NCBI GenBank assembly: GCA_023139575.1
Contig: JAGLNJ010000035.1
Coordinates: 1 to 41,786 of the forward strand
Length of the DNA: 41,786 nucleotides
Direction of reading: 5' to 3'
Source: Candidatus Omnitrophota bacterium
GTDB lineage: Bacteria; Omnitrophota; Gorgyraeia; Zapsychrales; JANLHA01
Positions 26,639 to 34,284 of this stretch are shown one piece after another; the first letter of the stretch is position 1, and every line of letters begins with the position of its first letter. The notes below the pieces were generated by a model that searched no databases, was not told where the DNA came from, and was given only the letters and a program-made list of their open reading frames with translations. Made by a program: the position numbers and the translations under genes.

Positions 26639-27739
26639 CTACGAATAAAATTCTTTTATGCATTCAACCACATACTTCAACTGCTCGACAGTCAGGCCGT
26701 GATATATAGGCAGACTCATTATCTTTTCAGTCTGGCCATCGGTTTGCAAAAATATCACCTTTTCATAACCCAACTCTTTGGCCGCCGGTTGCATGTGTAT
26801 CGGAACAGGATAATGAATCTTTGTATCAACACCCTTTTCAGTTAAAAAAGCCATCAATTCTTCCCGACGTTCAACTTGCACAACAAACGTATGATAAACA
26901 CTTTTTTCATATGGTTTATCAATTGGAAAATGCACTTGCGAAATATTGGCAAGCGAATCCTGATAAAACTTGGCATTTTCTCTACGGATTCTGGTCCACT
27001 CTTCGATATGATCCATTTTAATCAGAAGCACCGCCGCCTGAATGGAATCCAGCCGGGAATTATTACTCCAAACAACACATTCATTACGGCCTTTAAACCC
27101 GTTATTGCGGTAAATGCGTAGCCGCTCATAATATTCTTTATTATTTGTCGTGACAATACCTCCGTCACCGCAGGCGTTAAGGGTCTTCAACGGATGAAGG
27201 CTATAGCATCCCATATCACCGATAGACCCCACCCTTTTGCCGTGATATTCAGCACAAACCGCCTGCGCGCAGTCCTCCACCACAAAAAGTTTATGCTTCT
27301 TGGCTATATCCATAATGGAACCCATATCCGCCGGATGGCCCGTTAAATGGACCGGCATGATGGCCTTTGTCCGGGGCGTGATGGCAGCCTCAATCAAATC
27401 GGGATCGATATTATAATCCTCCCTGATGTCAACAAAAACCGGCTTGGCCCCGACCAGAACGATGCTTGTTGCTGTCGTGGCAAAAGAATTCGGCGCCGTG
27501 ATCACTTCATCCCCGGGCCCGGCACCCAAGACCTTAAGAGCCAGCATAAGCGCGTCCGTACCTGAATTTAAGCCCACCGCATATCTGGTGTGACAAAGTT
27601 CGGCAAAACGCCGTTCAAATTCCTCAACGTGCGGGCCCAGGATAAATTGGCCGGTATCCAAAACCTGCTCCATCGCTTCCAACAGCTCACCTTTAATATC
27701 CGCATGTTGATCGATTAGATTTATATAGGGAACTTTCAT
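26639..27739 (-). CDS. DegT/DnrJ/EryC1/StrS family aminotransferase (standard active site)
   Basis: 366 residues with canonical motifs: LNSGTDALMLAL (58-69), VHLTGHPADM, VVEDCAQAVCAEY (153-165), and LHPLKTLNACGDGGIV with the PLP lysine at K185. C-terminal KIHYPVPIHMQPA is typical of sugar aminotransferases acting at C3 or C4 of keto-sugar nucleotides. The start overlaps the stop of the upstream SDR gene as ATGA, so oxidation or epimerisation by that SDR and transamination by this enzyme may be consecutive steps. A 53-base spacer separates it from the second aminotransferase. No catalytic replacement is seen. Regiospecificity cannot be told from the sequence. Confidence 0.9.
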   Translation of the reverse strand: MKVPYINLIDQHADIKGELLEAMEQVLDTGQFILGPHVEEFERRFAELCHTRYAVGLNSGTDALMLALKVLGAGPGDEVITAPNSFATTATSIVLVGAKPVFVDIREDYNIDPDLIEAAITPRTKAIMPVHLTGHPADMGSIMDIAKKHKLFVVEDCAQAVCAEYHGKRVGSIGDMGCYSLHPLKTLNACGDGGIVTTNNKEYYERLRIYRNNGFKGRNECVVWSNNSRLDSIQAAVLLIKMDHIEEWTRIRRENAKFYQDSLANISQVHFPIDKPYEKSVYHTFVVQVERREELMAFLTEKGVDTKIHYPVPIHMQPAAKELGYEKVIFLQTDGQTEKIMSLPIYHGLTVEQLKYVVECIKEFYS

Positions 27740-28737
27740 TGCAGATTGATCTCCTGCATGGTTTTTATATTGTAATATCGATTATTGCCCATGGGATCAG
27801 GAATCTTATTCGCATTAAAAGCGTCTTTCAAATCTTTGATCGCGTCTTCAATACTGCGCCGCGGTTCAAATCCCAATTCACTCTTTATTTTTTGTGATGA
27901 AACGTGGTAAGAGCGGTTATCATCTGAGGTAACTGTTTTGATCAAAACATCGGTTCCCAAGGTCTTTTTAACCATCCGCGCGATATCGCTCACCGTGTGA
28001 TTTTCATAACCGGCGTTATAGATCTTTTTATGTATTGCTGCGTCAGAATATTCCAGCATTTTGATATAAAGATCGGTAATGTCCCCGATGTGAATATTCG
28101 GCCGGGTTTGCGCCCCGCCGAAAACAGTAATTTCTCCCTTATTAACGGCATGATTCGTCAAAATATTGACCGTCAAATCCAGACGCAGGCGCGGAGAATA
28201 ACCACAAACAGTAGCCGGGCGCAATGTCACAACGATAAAATCATTGGTGGCCTCTTTTTGCAGAACCTCTTCGCATAAGGCCTTATATTTCGAGTAATCC
28301 GTCAAAGGCTTCAAAGGCAAGTCCTCTGTCACATCGGTCGTATCTTTTATGCCATAGACGCTGGAACTGGACGCATAAATAAACCGTTTCACTTTATTCT
28401 TTTTCGAAATATCCACCAGCGAAATGAAGGCGTCATAGTTAATGGTCTTTCCCAAGTCGGGATTCAGCTCAAAGCTCGGATCATTAGAGATACAGGCGAG
28501 GTGAATGACCGCGTCGGACCCGGGGATTTCTTTCTCTAAAAGAGCAACATCACGAATATCTCCCTTGATCTGGACCAAGTTTGGATGTTCTTTGACTTCG
28601 TCCAGGACATCTTCGCCATACATATACAGATCCAAAACCTTCACGCAATAGCCGGCCTTTAACAACTTGGGCACCAGAATGGCCCCGACATAACCGGCGC
28701 CACCGGTAATAAAGACGTTTTTCAACTTCTCATTCAT
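27736..28737 (-). CDS. NAD-dependent epimerase/dehydratase (extended SDR)
   Basis: 333 residues. The nucleotide-binding motif is GGAGYVG near 12-18; the catalytic region is ASSSSVYG followed by Y-x-x-x-K as YSKYK. RPATVCGYSPRLRLD and a PNIHIGDITDLYI segment match extended SDRs that act on nucleotide sugars. A GGAAAG-type ribosome binding site precedes the ATG. It could epimerise, dehydrate or reduce an NDP-sugar. It lies 13 bases after the nucleotidyltransferase-kinase fusion gene and overlaps the next aminotransferase gene by 4 bases, so it probably acts on the activated sugar made by the fusion protein. That order of steps is inference. Confidence 0.88.
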   Translation of the reverse strand: MNEKLKNVFITGGAGYVGAILVPKLLKAGYCVKVLDLYMYGEDVLDEVKEHPNLVQIKGDIRDVALLEKEIPGSDAVIHLACISNDPSFELNPDLGKTINYDAFISLVDISKKNKVKRFIYASSSSVYGIKDTTDVTEDLPLKPLTDYSKYKALCEEVLQKEATNDFIVVTLRPATVCGYSPRLRLDLTVNILTNHAVNKGEITVFGGAQTRPNIHIGDITDLYIKMLEYSDAAIHKKIYNAGYENHTVSDIARMVKKTLGTDVLIKTVTSDDNRSYHVSSQKIKSELGFEPRRSIEDAIKDLKDAFNANKIPDPMGNNRYYNIKTMQEINLQ

Positions 28738-28750
28738 GCCATAATCCTTT

Positions 28751-30283
28751 CTATTTGAATAAACGTGTAATAAATTTTGTTAAATCGACATTTTTAACCG
28801 GCTCGCGGTTACAAACAATCTGCACGGCAAGTGAACCAACGGCATTACCGATAAAAGAAATCAAATCCTGGGGCAAACCGGCCGCGAAACAGGGCGAGAC
28901 ATAGGCAAAAAACGCGTCTCCCGCACCGACGGCATCAATGACCCGGTAGGAAAAGGCCGGTGTTTCATGATAGCCGCTCTCCCTGGAATAACATAATGAG
29001 CCGTATGGGCCGCGGGTGGCGATCATTTGATCACAGCCGAAATTCTGATATACATTTTTCAGAAGTTGCCGTATCTCACTGTATTTGTCATGCGCCGCCA
29101 GCCGCAGTTCTCTTTCATCAATACACACACAATTTGCGGACGGATATTTTGTAATTAAATTAAACCCGGAGTTTGCGCTGTTTGTCTGAACATTCAAGGC
29201 CATGTATTTCGCCTTGGAACAAATGAGATTTATTATTTTTGGCGTTAACAGGCCATGGCCAAAATCAGAAACAATAACAGCATCATAATCCTTAATAACT
29301 TTTCGTAACTGAGCCATAATATCTGACTCAATTTCCTTTGATATATAGTTATCCTCCATATAACAAATCTCAAAAAGCTTTCTATCCTGCACATTGCTGA
29401 CAAAACGCCTTTTAATAATTGTGCTTGTGTCCGGACGATAAAAAAATGCCGGATTAATATTTTCGCTGAGCTTTTGACGGATGAATTTTTCATGCGAATC
29501 CTTCTCCCCCAAAACCGTGATAAGATCCACCTGCCCGCAAACACTGGCAACATTATTGGCTGTCGCCAACGTCCCTCCGGCAAAGCACTCTTCGGATAAA
29601 TACCGGTTTACAACCAGGTGTTCCTTGGATGATTTTCCCATAGCGCAGCAATAGTGATACTGATCAATGATCGCGTCACCGATAACAAGCACTTTTAATT
29701 TCTTCAAAGAATCCAGTGCGTCGACGACATAATCAATGGGGTATTTTTTCTTGAGCCCCCTTAAATACTTCAACGTGCGCGGCGGGTAGACATCAAAAGA
29801 GCTGTTGATCAATTTGGAGGAGCTGAATGTGATGTCTTCGGTAAAAACCAATTTTCCTCCCACAGACTTGATCGCTTCTTCTTCATCATAGATCTTTCCG
29901 GTGACATCCTTCTCCTTTTGCTTATAGTCCGATCCCTTAACATAAAAGTCCGGCCTGATTTCTTTGATGCAATCAATGGCTGTCGGTGAATCAATAATAC
30001 CGACGTAATCAACAATCTCTAACGACGCCAGTGTTTCTGCCCTGAGGAGCTCATTAAATATCGGCCGGCCCGGCCCACGCTTCACATGCTTATCTTTTGT
30101 GATCGTGACAACCAGGACGTCGCCCTCTTTTTTTGCCAAATTAAAATGACGGATATGGCCTAAATGCACAAGGTCAAAGACCCCGTGGCAGTGAACTACT
30201 TTGCCGCCTTTTCTTTTGATACCGGCAACCGTCTCAGCTAATTCATCAATTTGTTTGATTTTTAAGATAATCTGCTCTTCCAT
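28751..30283 (-). CDS. Bifunctional RfaE-type nucleotidyltransferase - PfkB-type sugar kinase
   Basis: 510 residues from the ATG at 30281-30283, with AAAGGAG at good spacing; a GTG at 30286 is too near that site. Residues about 28-165 are a cytidylyltransferase-like domain: HGVFDLVHLGH with the HxGH motif, KRGPGRP, VKGSDY and FSSSKLIN. Residues about 195-505 are a PfkB/ribokinase-fold kinase: GDAIIDQY, FAGGTLATANNVA, SDFGHGLL and the catalytic VGAGDAF (D456). The family pair phosphorylates a sugar at C1 and attaches a nucleotide, as HldE does for heptose; here the domains are in the reverse order of E. coli HldE. No GmhA or GmhB homologue is in the window, so the sugar need not be heptose. 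An 85-base repeat-bearing spacer lies upstream. Confidence 0.87.
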   Translation of the reverse strand: MEEQIILKIKQIDELAETVAGIKRKGGKVVHCHGVFDLVHLGHIRHFNLAKKEGDVLVVTITKDKHVKRGPGRPIFNELLRAETLASLEIVDYVGIIDSPTAIDCIKEIRPDFYVKGSDYKQKEKDVTGKIYDEEEAIKSVGGKLVFTEDITFSSSKLINSSFDVYPPRTLKYLRGLKKKYPIDYVVDALDSLKKLKVLVIGDAIIDQYHYCCAMGKSSKEHLVVNRYLSEECFAGGTLATANNVASVCGQVDLITVLGEKDSHEKFIRQKLSENINPAFFYRPDTSTIIKRRFVSNVQDRKLFEICYMEDNYISKEIESDIMAQLRKVIKDYDAVIVSDFGHGLLTPKIINLICSKAKYMALNVQTNSANSGFNLITKYPSANCVCIDERELRLAAHDKYSEIRQLLKNVYQNFGCDQMIATRGPYGSLCYSRESGYHETPAFSYRVIDAVGAGDAFFAYVSPCFAAGLPQDLISFIGNAVGSLAVQIVCNREPVKNVDLTKFITRLFK

Positions 30284-30299
30284 CACGGCTCCTTTAATA

Positions 30300-30371
30300 G
30301 GGGACAGCGCCCTATTTTTTGTGAATCTTGCTGTTTAATTCAGGAGCGGCACCAAAACAGGGCGCTGCCCC
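30300..30371. repeat. GGGGACAG-type inverted repeat filling a spacer
   Basis: The left arm GGGGACAGCGCCCTATTTT (30300-30318) is matched in reverse by AAAACAGGGCGCTGCCCC (30354-30371) with one base missing and one changed; 35 bases lie between. The right arm touches the stop codon of the gene at 30372. The form recalls REP-like palindromes associated with TnpA/RAYT transposases. Related degenerate copies are at 31401-31420 and 32392-32469. Confidence 0.7.
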
Positions 30372-31373
30372 TTATTTTGACAAAAATTTAAACCAATCTT
30401 CCGTCGCTACTTTAATATTATCCGGCGTCCATACCGGAGCTTCTTTCCAATAATCAATATGATTGAGCATCTCCTGAACGCCCTGCTCAAAGGAAACCTT
30501 TGCCTGCCAATTTAATCCCTTCTTGATCTTTCTGACGTCCGCCCAGGTGCAATCCGGTTCTCCGGGACGTTTGGGAATATAAACTTTTTCACCTTCCAAT
30601 AATGACACAAGCTTATTGACAGTCTGCGGCTTCCCTGAGCCCACATTAAATACCTCTTGTGACACGCCGGAAAGAGCTGCCGTAAAAAAGGCGTCCGCCA
30701 CATCCGTGACAAACGTGAAATCTCTTGTCTGCTCCCCGTCCCCGACTATCGTGTAGGGCTGATCGTTAAGTTTTTGCGCCAGGAACACACCAAAGACCGC
30801 TCCATATGTACCTGATGTCCGCGATCGGGGCCCGTACACATTAAAAAGGCGCAATGAAATAACCGGCAGGTCATAAACCTGCCCCCAATGAAGGGCCGTT
30901 TGCTCCCCTAAATATTTCGTCAAAGCATATGGATATTGCGGACTGGTTGCCACATCTTCGCCGGTAGGATAACACCCCTCCGGGGGGATACCGTAGCATG
31001 ACGATGAAGCCGTATATAAAAACTTTTTCACCCCGGCCAAACGTGAGGCCTCCAGGACATTCATCGTTCCCAGAACATTTGCCGTGTAGTATCCTCTCGG
31101 GTTCACAATAGAAGGAACAATATCCGCCAATGCCGCCATATGAAAAACAATATCCACATCTTTAAAATGAGACTGTATCCCCTCAAAATCCATAATGTCA
31201 GCCTCAACAAATTCAAAATTTTTCTCTCCCTTGATATGGGCCAAATTCTGCAGACGTCCCGTAGAGAGATTGTCCAACACCGTCACATGACAGCCCTCTT
31301 CAAGCAGACGGTCCACCAGATGACTTCCGATAAAACCCGCTCCACCCGTTACAATAACTTTTTGGTTATCCAT
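30372..31373 (-). CDS. NAD-dependent epimerase (GalE/WbpP-like extended SDR)
   Basis: 333 residues. GGAGFIGSHL (10-19), the TASSSCYG catalytic serine region (121-128), and Y149-x-x-x-K153 in YALTKYLGE show a classical extended SDR. RLFNVYGPRSRTSGTYGAV and the DFTFVTDVADA segment match UDP-sugar 4-epimerases of the GalE/WbpP/Gne group. It should interconvert C4 epimers of a UDP-hexose or UDP-N-acetylhexosamine. An AGGATG ribosome binding site precedes the ATG. It stands between two repeat-bearing spacers (84 and 85 bases), so it may have been added to the operon as a unit. Substrate specificity is not decided. Confidence 0.87.
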   Translation of the reverse strand: MDNQKVIVTGGAGFIGSHLVDRLLEEGCHVTVLDNLSTGRLQNLAHIKGEKNFEFVEADIMDFEGIQSHFKDVDIVFHMAALADIVPSIVNPRGYYTANVLGTMNVLEASRLAGVKKFLYTASSSCYGIPPEGCYPTGEDVATSPQYPYALTKYLGEQTALHWGQVYDLPVISLRLFNVYGPRSRTSGTYGAVFGVFLAQKLNDQPYTIVGDGEQTRDFTFVTDVADAFFTAALSGVSQEVFNVGSGKPQTVNKLVSLLEGEKVYIPKRPGEPDCTWADVRKIKKGLNWQAKVSFEQGVQEMLNHIDYWKEAPVWTPDNIKVATEDWFKFLSK

Positions 31374-31400
31374 TTTCGCATCCTGTCTTGTTGGTTAAAT

Positions 31401-31420
31401 AGAGGACAGCGCCTTTTTAA
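31401..31420. repeat. Degenerate GGGGACAG-type repeat, single arm
   Basis: AGAGGACAGCGCCTTTTTAA in the spacer 31374-31457 matches the left arm of the palindrome at 30300-30318. No clear second arm is found; the rest of the spacer has a weak AATTTCC/GGAAATT pair (31427-31457). It is probably a decayed copy. Confidence 0.5.
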
Positions 31421-31457
31421 TGCTCGAATTTCCGCCCCTTGCGCGGGAAGGGAAATT

Positions 31458-32375
31458 TTAAACCGCGAATTCCCGCTTTAATCGCTGCGGCAGACCGTCT
31501 CGATCGTCAGCGTGAAAGCGCCTTAACGATTCTTCTACAGTCGGTATATTCCTGTGGAGGGTCGTTTGCAATTTTGACACATCAAGAATCAAATTCTTGG
31601 CCCGTTTAGCCTTCAATTTAAATTGATCAACCGATATCGGCTCGATCAATTTCTTATCCAATCCATACAATTCAGCGAGAAGTACGGCGCAATCATGCTT
31701 GGATATCGCATTGCTGCCGGCAAAGTGATAAACACCTTCAAGATCTACTGCCATCGCCGCTGCCAAAAGCTCGGCCAATTTAAAAGTGTATATTGCCGCG
31801 AAATAAACATCGGTAAACCCCTTAATGGGCCGGCCTGCTGAAAGCTCATGGATCATCCATTCTGCTAAATGCCTTTTTTCCAGAATATTCCACCCGATGA
31901 GATTTGTCCGTGCCACCAATCCCCTTGGGGCCTTCAGGGCCTGCTGCTCACCCCCGACTTTGGTCCTGCCATACACACTCAAAGGCCCAACGGCGTCATC
32001 TTCACAATATTTGTCTTTCTTTCCATCGTAAACGGCGTCACTGGAAATAAATATCAACTTCGTTGGTGAACCTTTAATAGCGTTAACAATATGGCCGACA
32101 GTCTCCACATTGCACCGCCTGGCTAATTCCGGCTGTTCTTCACATTGATCGATATCGGCCAAAGCCGCGCAATGGATAATGATATCAGGTTGACAAAGAT
32201 CAATATTGTGTTTAACGTCATCCGGTCGCGTCATATCGACCGCGTGCATCTTTATATCTTTATGCGCGACCCGGTTTTTATGATAAAAACCGGTGACATC
32301 GTATTTGTCCTTAAAATAATACGCCAAGTTACTGCCTAATAAACCGCTTATACCTGTAATTAACAGCTTTTTCAT
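31458..32375 (-). CDS. RmlD-like NAD(P)-dependent sugar reductase
   Basis: 305 residues, the usual RmlD size. TGISGLLGSNLAYYF (7-21) binds the cofactor; HCAALADIDQCEEQPELA (68-85) is the family's AAYTxVDxAE-like stretch; FISSDAVYDG (109-118) and Y135-x-x-x-K139 complete the active site. RmlD reduces dTDP-4-keto-rhamnose; relatives reduce other 4-keto-6-deoxy sugars. RmlA, B and C are not in the window, so the enzyme may reduce a 4-keto sugar made by the dehydratase at 32472-33515 or another SDR here. Spacers on both sides carry GGGGACAG-type repeats. Confidence 0.82.
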   Translation of the reverse strand: MKKLLITGISGLLGSNLAYYFKDKYDVTGFYHKNRVAHKDIKMHAVDMTRPDDVKHNIDLCQPDIIIHCAALADIDQCEEQPELARRCNVETVGHIVNAIKGSPTKLIFISSDAVYDGKKDKYCEDDAVGPLSVYGRTKVGGEQQALKAPRGLVARTNLIGWNILEKRHLAEWMIHELSAGRPIKGFTDVYFAAIYTFKLAELLAAAMAVDLEGVYHFAGSNAISKHDCAVLLAELYGLDKKLIEPISVDQFKLKAKRAKNLILDVSKLQTTLHRNIPTVEESLRRFHADDRDGLPQRLKREFAV

Positions 32376-32391
32376 AAGAACATAAGTATTT

Positions 32392-32469
32392 GGGGACTGA
32401 TCCCTGTCTCTTTCAAAAATCTTTCTGTTAAATCAAGGACTTCCCCCAAACCAGGGGCTCCATCCCCGA
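32392..32469. repeat. GGGGAC-type inverted repeat in a spacer
   Basis: GGGGACTGATCCCTGTCT (32392-32409) and CAGGGGCTCCATCCCCGA (32452-32469) are imperfect inverted arms of the same general form as the palindrome at 30300-30371. It fills the 96-base spacer between the RmlD-like and dehydratase genes and ends two bases before the latter's stop codon. Confidence 0.5.
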
Positions 32470-32471
32470 TT

Positions 32472-33515
32472 CTACTCCGGAATATCATCCGTCGACCAAC
32501 GGGAATTCTCAATTTCATAATCCCCGGCTATCTTCTCTACCAGGGCCTTGAGCTCATCAACCGTCAGCCATTCCCCATTTGAATCAGATGTATAGCGGAA
32601 ACCCGTCTCGCATTGTTTTCCCGCGCCTGACTTGCCGCTCCCCAAAAGATTTCTCTTTAAATCAGGGTCAGTTTGTACCACATAACAGCTCTTAAATTCT
32701 ATCGTGTGGCGCGCCTCGTCCTCACTAATCAAACATTCATGCACCTTTTCACCGGGACGAATACCTGAAATTTCATGCCGGCATTGGGGCGCGATAGCCT
32801 TGGCCAGATCGACTATTTTCATCGATGGAATACGCGGCACAAATATCTCCCCCCCCTTCGAACGGGAAAGCGACATCAAGACAAAATGAACTGCCTGGTC
32901 CAGCGTGATCCAAAAACGGGTCATATCAATATCAGTAATTGGCAGGATCCCGGTGCCGGCCCGTTCTTTAAAAAAAGGCACAACCGAGCCGCGGCTGCCC
33001 AATACATTGCCGTAGCGGACAACCAGGAACTGAGTGTCTTTTGGGCTGCCGCACACATTAGCGGCCAAAAACAATTTATCAGAGCATAACTTCGTCGCCC
33101 CATAGAGATTAACGGGATTGCAGGCCTTATCCGTCGATAAAGCCACAACCTTTTTGACATTATTCTGCAAAGCGGCATCAATAATATTCATCGCGCCCAG
33201 GACATTGGTCTTGATACATTCCTCCGGATTACGTTCCGCGGTGGGCACCTGTTTTAAGGCGGCGGCATGGATCACATAATCTACCCCCTTAAAGACCTGC
33301 CCCAAACGGTTCGCGTCGCGAACATCGCCGATCATATACTGCAGACACGGATATTTTTTAGGATTCCATTTTTGCGCCATTTCAAATTGTTTCAATTCGT
33401 CCCGGCTGAAAATAATTACCTTCTCAGGCTTATAATCAGCGAGCACTATCTGAATAAACTTTTTCCCGAAGGATCCCGTTCCACCCGTCACCAGAATTGT
33501 TTTATTGTTGAACAT
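32472..33515 (-). CDS. UDP-GlcNAc 4,6-dehydratase-like SDR (PseB/FlaA1/CapD group)
   Basis: 347 residues, single domain without the membrane part of long CapD proteins. VTGGTGSFGKKF at 9-20; HAAALKQVPTAERNP at 83-97; the STDKACNPVNLYGATK stretch (127-142) has the catalytic D129, K130, Y138 and K142 of the PseB/FlaA1 family; GIRPGEKVHECLISEDE is also typical. The family forms UDP-4-keto-6-deoxy-HexNAc, the first step to pseudaminic, legionaminic or bacillosamine-type sugars. No pseudaminic or legionaminic synthase is present, so those acids are not supported. A downstream aminotransferase could use the keto product. It follows the regulator gene by 9 bases with an AGGATGAGGA ribosome binding region. 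Confidence 0.88.
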   Translation of the reverse strand: MFNNKTILVTGGTGSFGKKFIQIVLADYKPEKVIIFSRDELKQFEMAQKWNPKKYPCLQYMIGDVRDANRLGQVFKGVDYVIHAAALKQVPTAERNPEECIKTNVLGAMNIIDAALQNNVKKVVALSTDKACNPVNLYGATKLCSDKLFLAANVCGSPKDTQFLVVRYGNVLGSRGSVVPFFKERAGTGILPITDIDMTRFWITLDQAVHFVLMSLSRSKGGEIFVPRIPSMKIVDLAKAIAPQCRHEISGIRPGEKVHECLISEDEARHTIEFKSCYVVQTDPDLKRNLLGSGKSGAGKQCETGFRYTSDSNGEWLTVDELKALVEKIAGDYEIENSRWSTDDIPE

Positions 33516-33524
33516 TATTCATCC

Positions 33525-34091
33525 TCATCCTGTTAAATGATTAATGACATAAATATCACGAGCTAATTCCTGCACCAAATTGACGGCATTGTCAAAGCCG
33601 TAATCCGCCTCAGTAACATCTTCCTTACAAATCAAAACGATGCCCTCTACTTTTTTCACGGGGACAACGTCTACATATTCAATATGATAATCATTTAAAT
33701 TTAATTCCTTAAAGACGATTTCAATCACCGTGGCAAAATCAGATTTACCCACAACGATAAAACTTCTGATACCATTATCATATAATTTACTGACAATATC
33801 TTTGATTCCCCCTTTGATAAGGCCTAATGAATTGATTGTCTTTAAAGTATATTTAACAGCTTTACGTGTCTTCTCCATAAAGCCTTTAGGTGTCAGAATA
33901 TAACTGACTTTACGATTATCGAGTTGGCGCAAGCGGATATAGCCCTTTGAAATAAGCCGGCGAATAAGCATATTCGTGGCACCCAGGGATAAGTTGATTT
34001 TTTGAGACAAATCTCTTTGGCTGAAGGCCATCTCGGCCCCGATGATATTGATAAGCTCAAATTCTCGTTCGTCCAGGGTATTATTAGGCAT
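33525..34091 (-). CDS. MarR-type EPS-locus transcriptional regulator with extra C-terminal domain
   Basis: 188 residues. The N-terminal winged helix (about 6-80) contains FSQRDLSQKINLSLGATNMLIRRLISKG and the wing RQLDNRKVSYILTPKG, like EPS-associated MarR regulators. Those are usually about 110 residues; here an added segment (about 95-185) has RSFIVVGKSDFATVIEIVFKEL, an alpha/beta pattern resembling nucleotide- or sugar-binding Rossmann units such as PglD N-termini, then VEGIVLICKEDV. This may be a sensor domain (inference). As first gene of the glycan operon it probably controls it and itself: an 8-bp-arm inverted repeat lies over its promoter. No ribosome binding site is visible and the leader is only about 20 bases. 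Confidence 0.82.
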   Translation of the reverse strand: MPNNTLDEREFELINIIGAEMAFSQRDLSQKINLSLGATNMLIRRLISKGYIRLRQLDNRKVSYILTPKGFMEKTRKAVKYTLKTINSLGLIKGGIKDIVSKLYDNGIRSFIVVGKSDFATVIEIVFKELNLNDYHIEYVDVVPVKKVEGIVLICKEDVTEADYGFDNAVNLVQELARDIYVINHLTG

Positions 34092-34099
34092 GATATTTT

Positions 34100-34120
34100 A
34101 ATGTTCAATTAATGAACATT
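34100..34120. promoter_or_regulatory. Inverted-repeat operator candidate for the regulator
   Basis: AATGTTCA (34100-34107) and TGAACATT (34113-34120) are perfect 8-base arms with a 5-base centre. The repeat covers part of the -10 box and the predicted start of the minus-strand operon. This position and the adjacent MarR-type gene suggest repression by that protein. Confidence 0.65.
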
Positions 34121-34145
34121 ATAAAAAATATGCGCTTGTTGTCAA
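34118..34145 (-). promoter_or_regulatory. Sigma-70-type promoter of the glycan operon
   Basis: On the minus strand TTGACA (34145-34140) and TATAAT (34123-34118), both exact consensus, are spaced by 16 bases. Predicted start is near 34111, about 20 bases before the regulator's ATG. It should drive the long leftward operon. Confidence 0.75.
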
Positions 34146-34223
34146 GATAATTTAACACAATTAAAACACATCTAAAGGCATTAAATATAATGAATTACAA
34201 CTTTACAGAAAACCTCTTTTTTG

Positions 34224-34252
34224 CTGGCATGACAATAAAGAAATGCTATAAT
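34224..34252 (+). promoter_or_regulatory. Promoter of the divergent membrane glycosyltransferase
   Basis: CTGGCA (34224-34229, four of six consensus bases) and TATAAT (34247-34252) are 17 bases apart. Predicted start is near 34259, about 26 bases before the ATG at 34285. No good ribosome binding site follows. Confidence 0.5.
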
Positions 34253-34284
34253 ACGGTCATAAATAAACTCAAATCATCTGAAAA

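Noticed and set aside
32472-33515. Pseudaminic or legionaminic acid pathway
   Set aside because: Only the dehydratase fits; no nonulosonate synthase, hydrolase or CMP-transferase is in the window.
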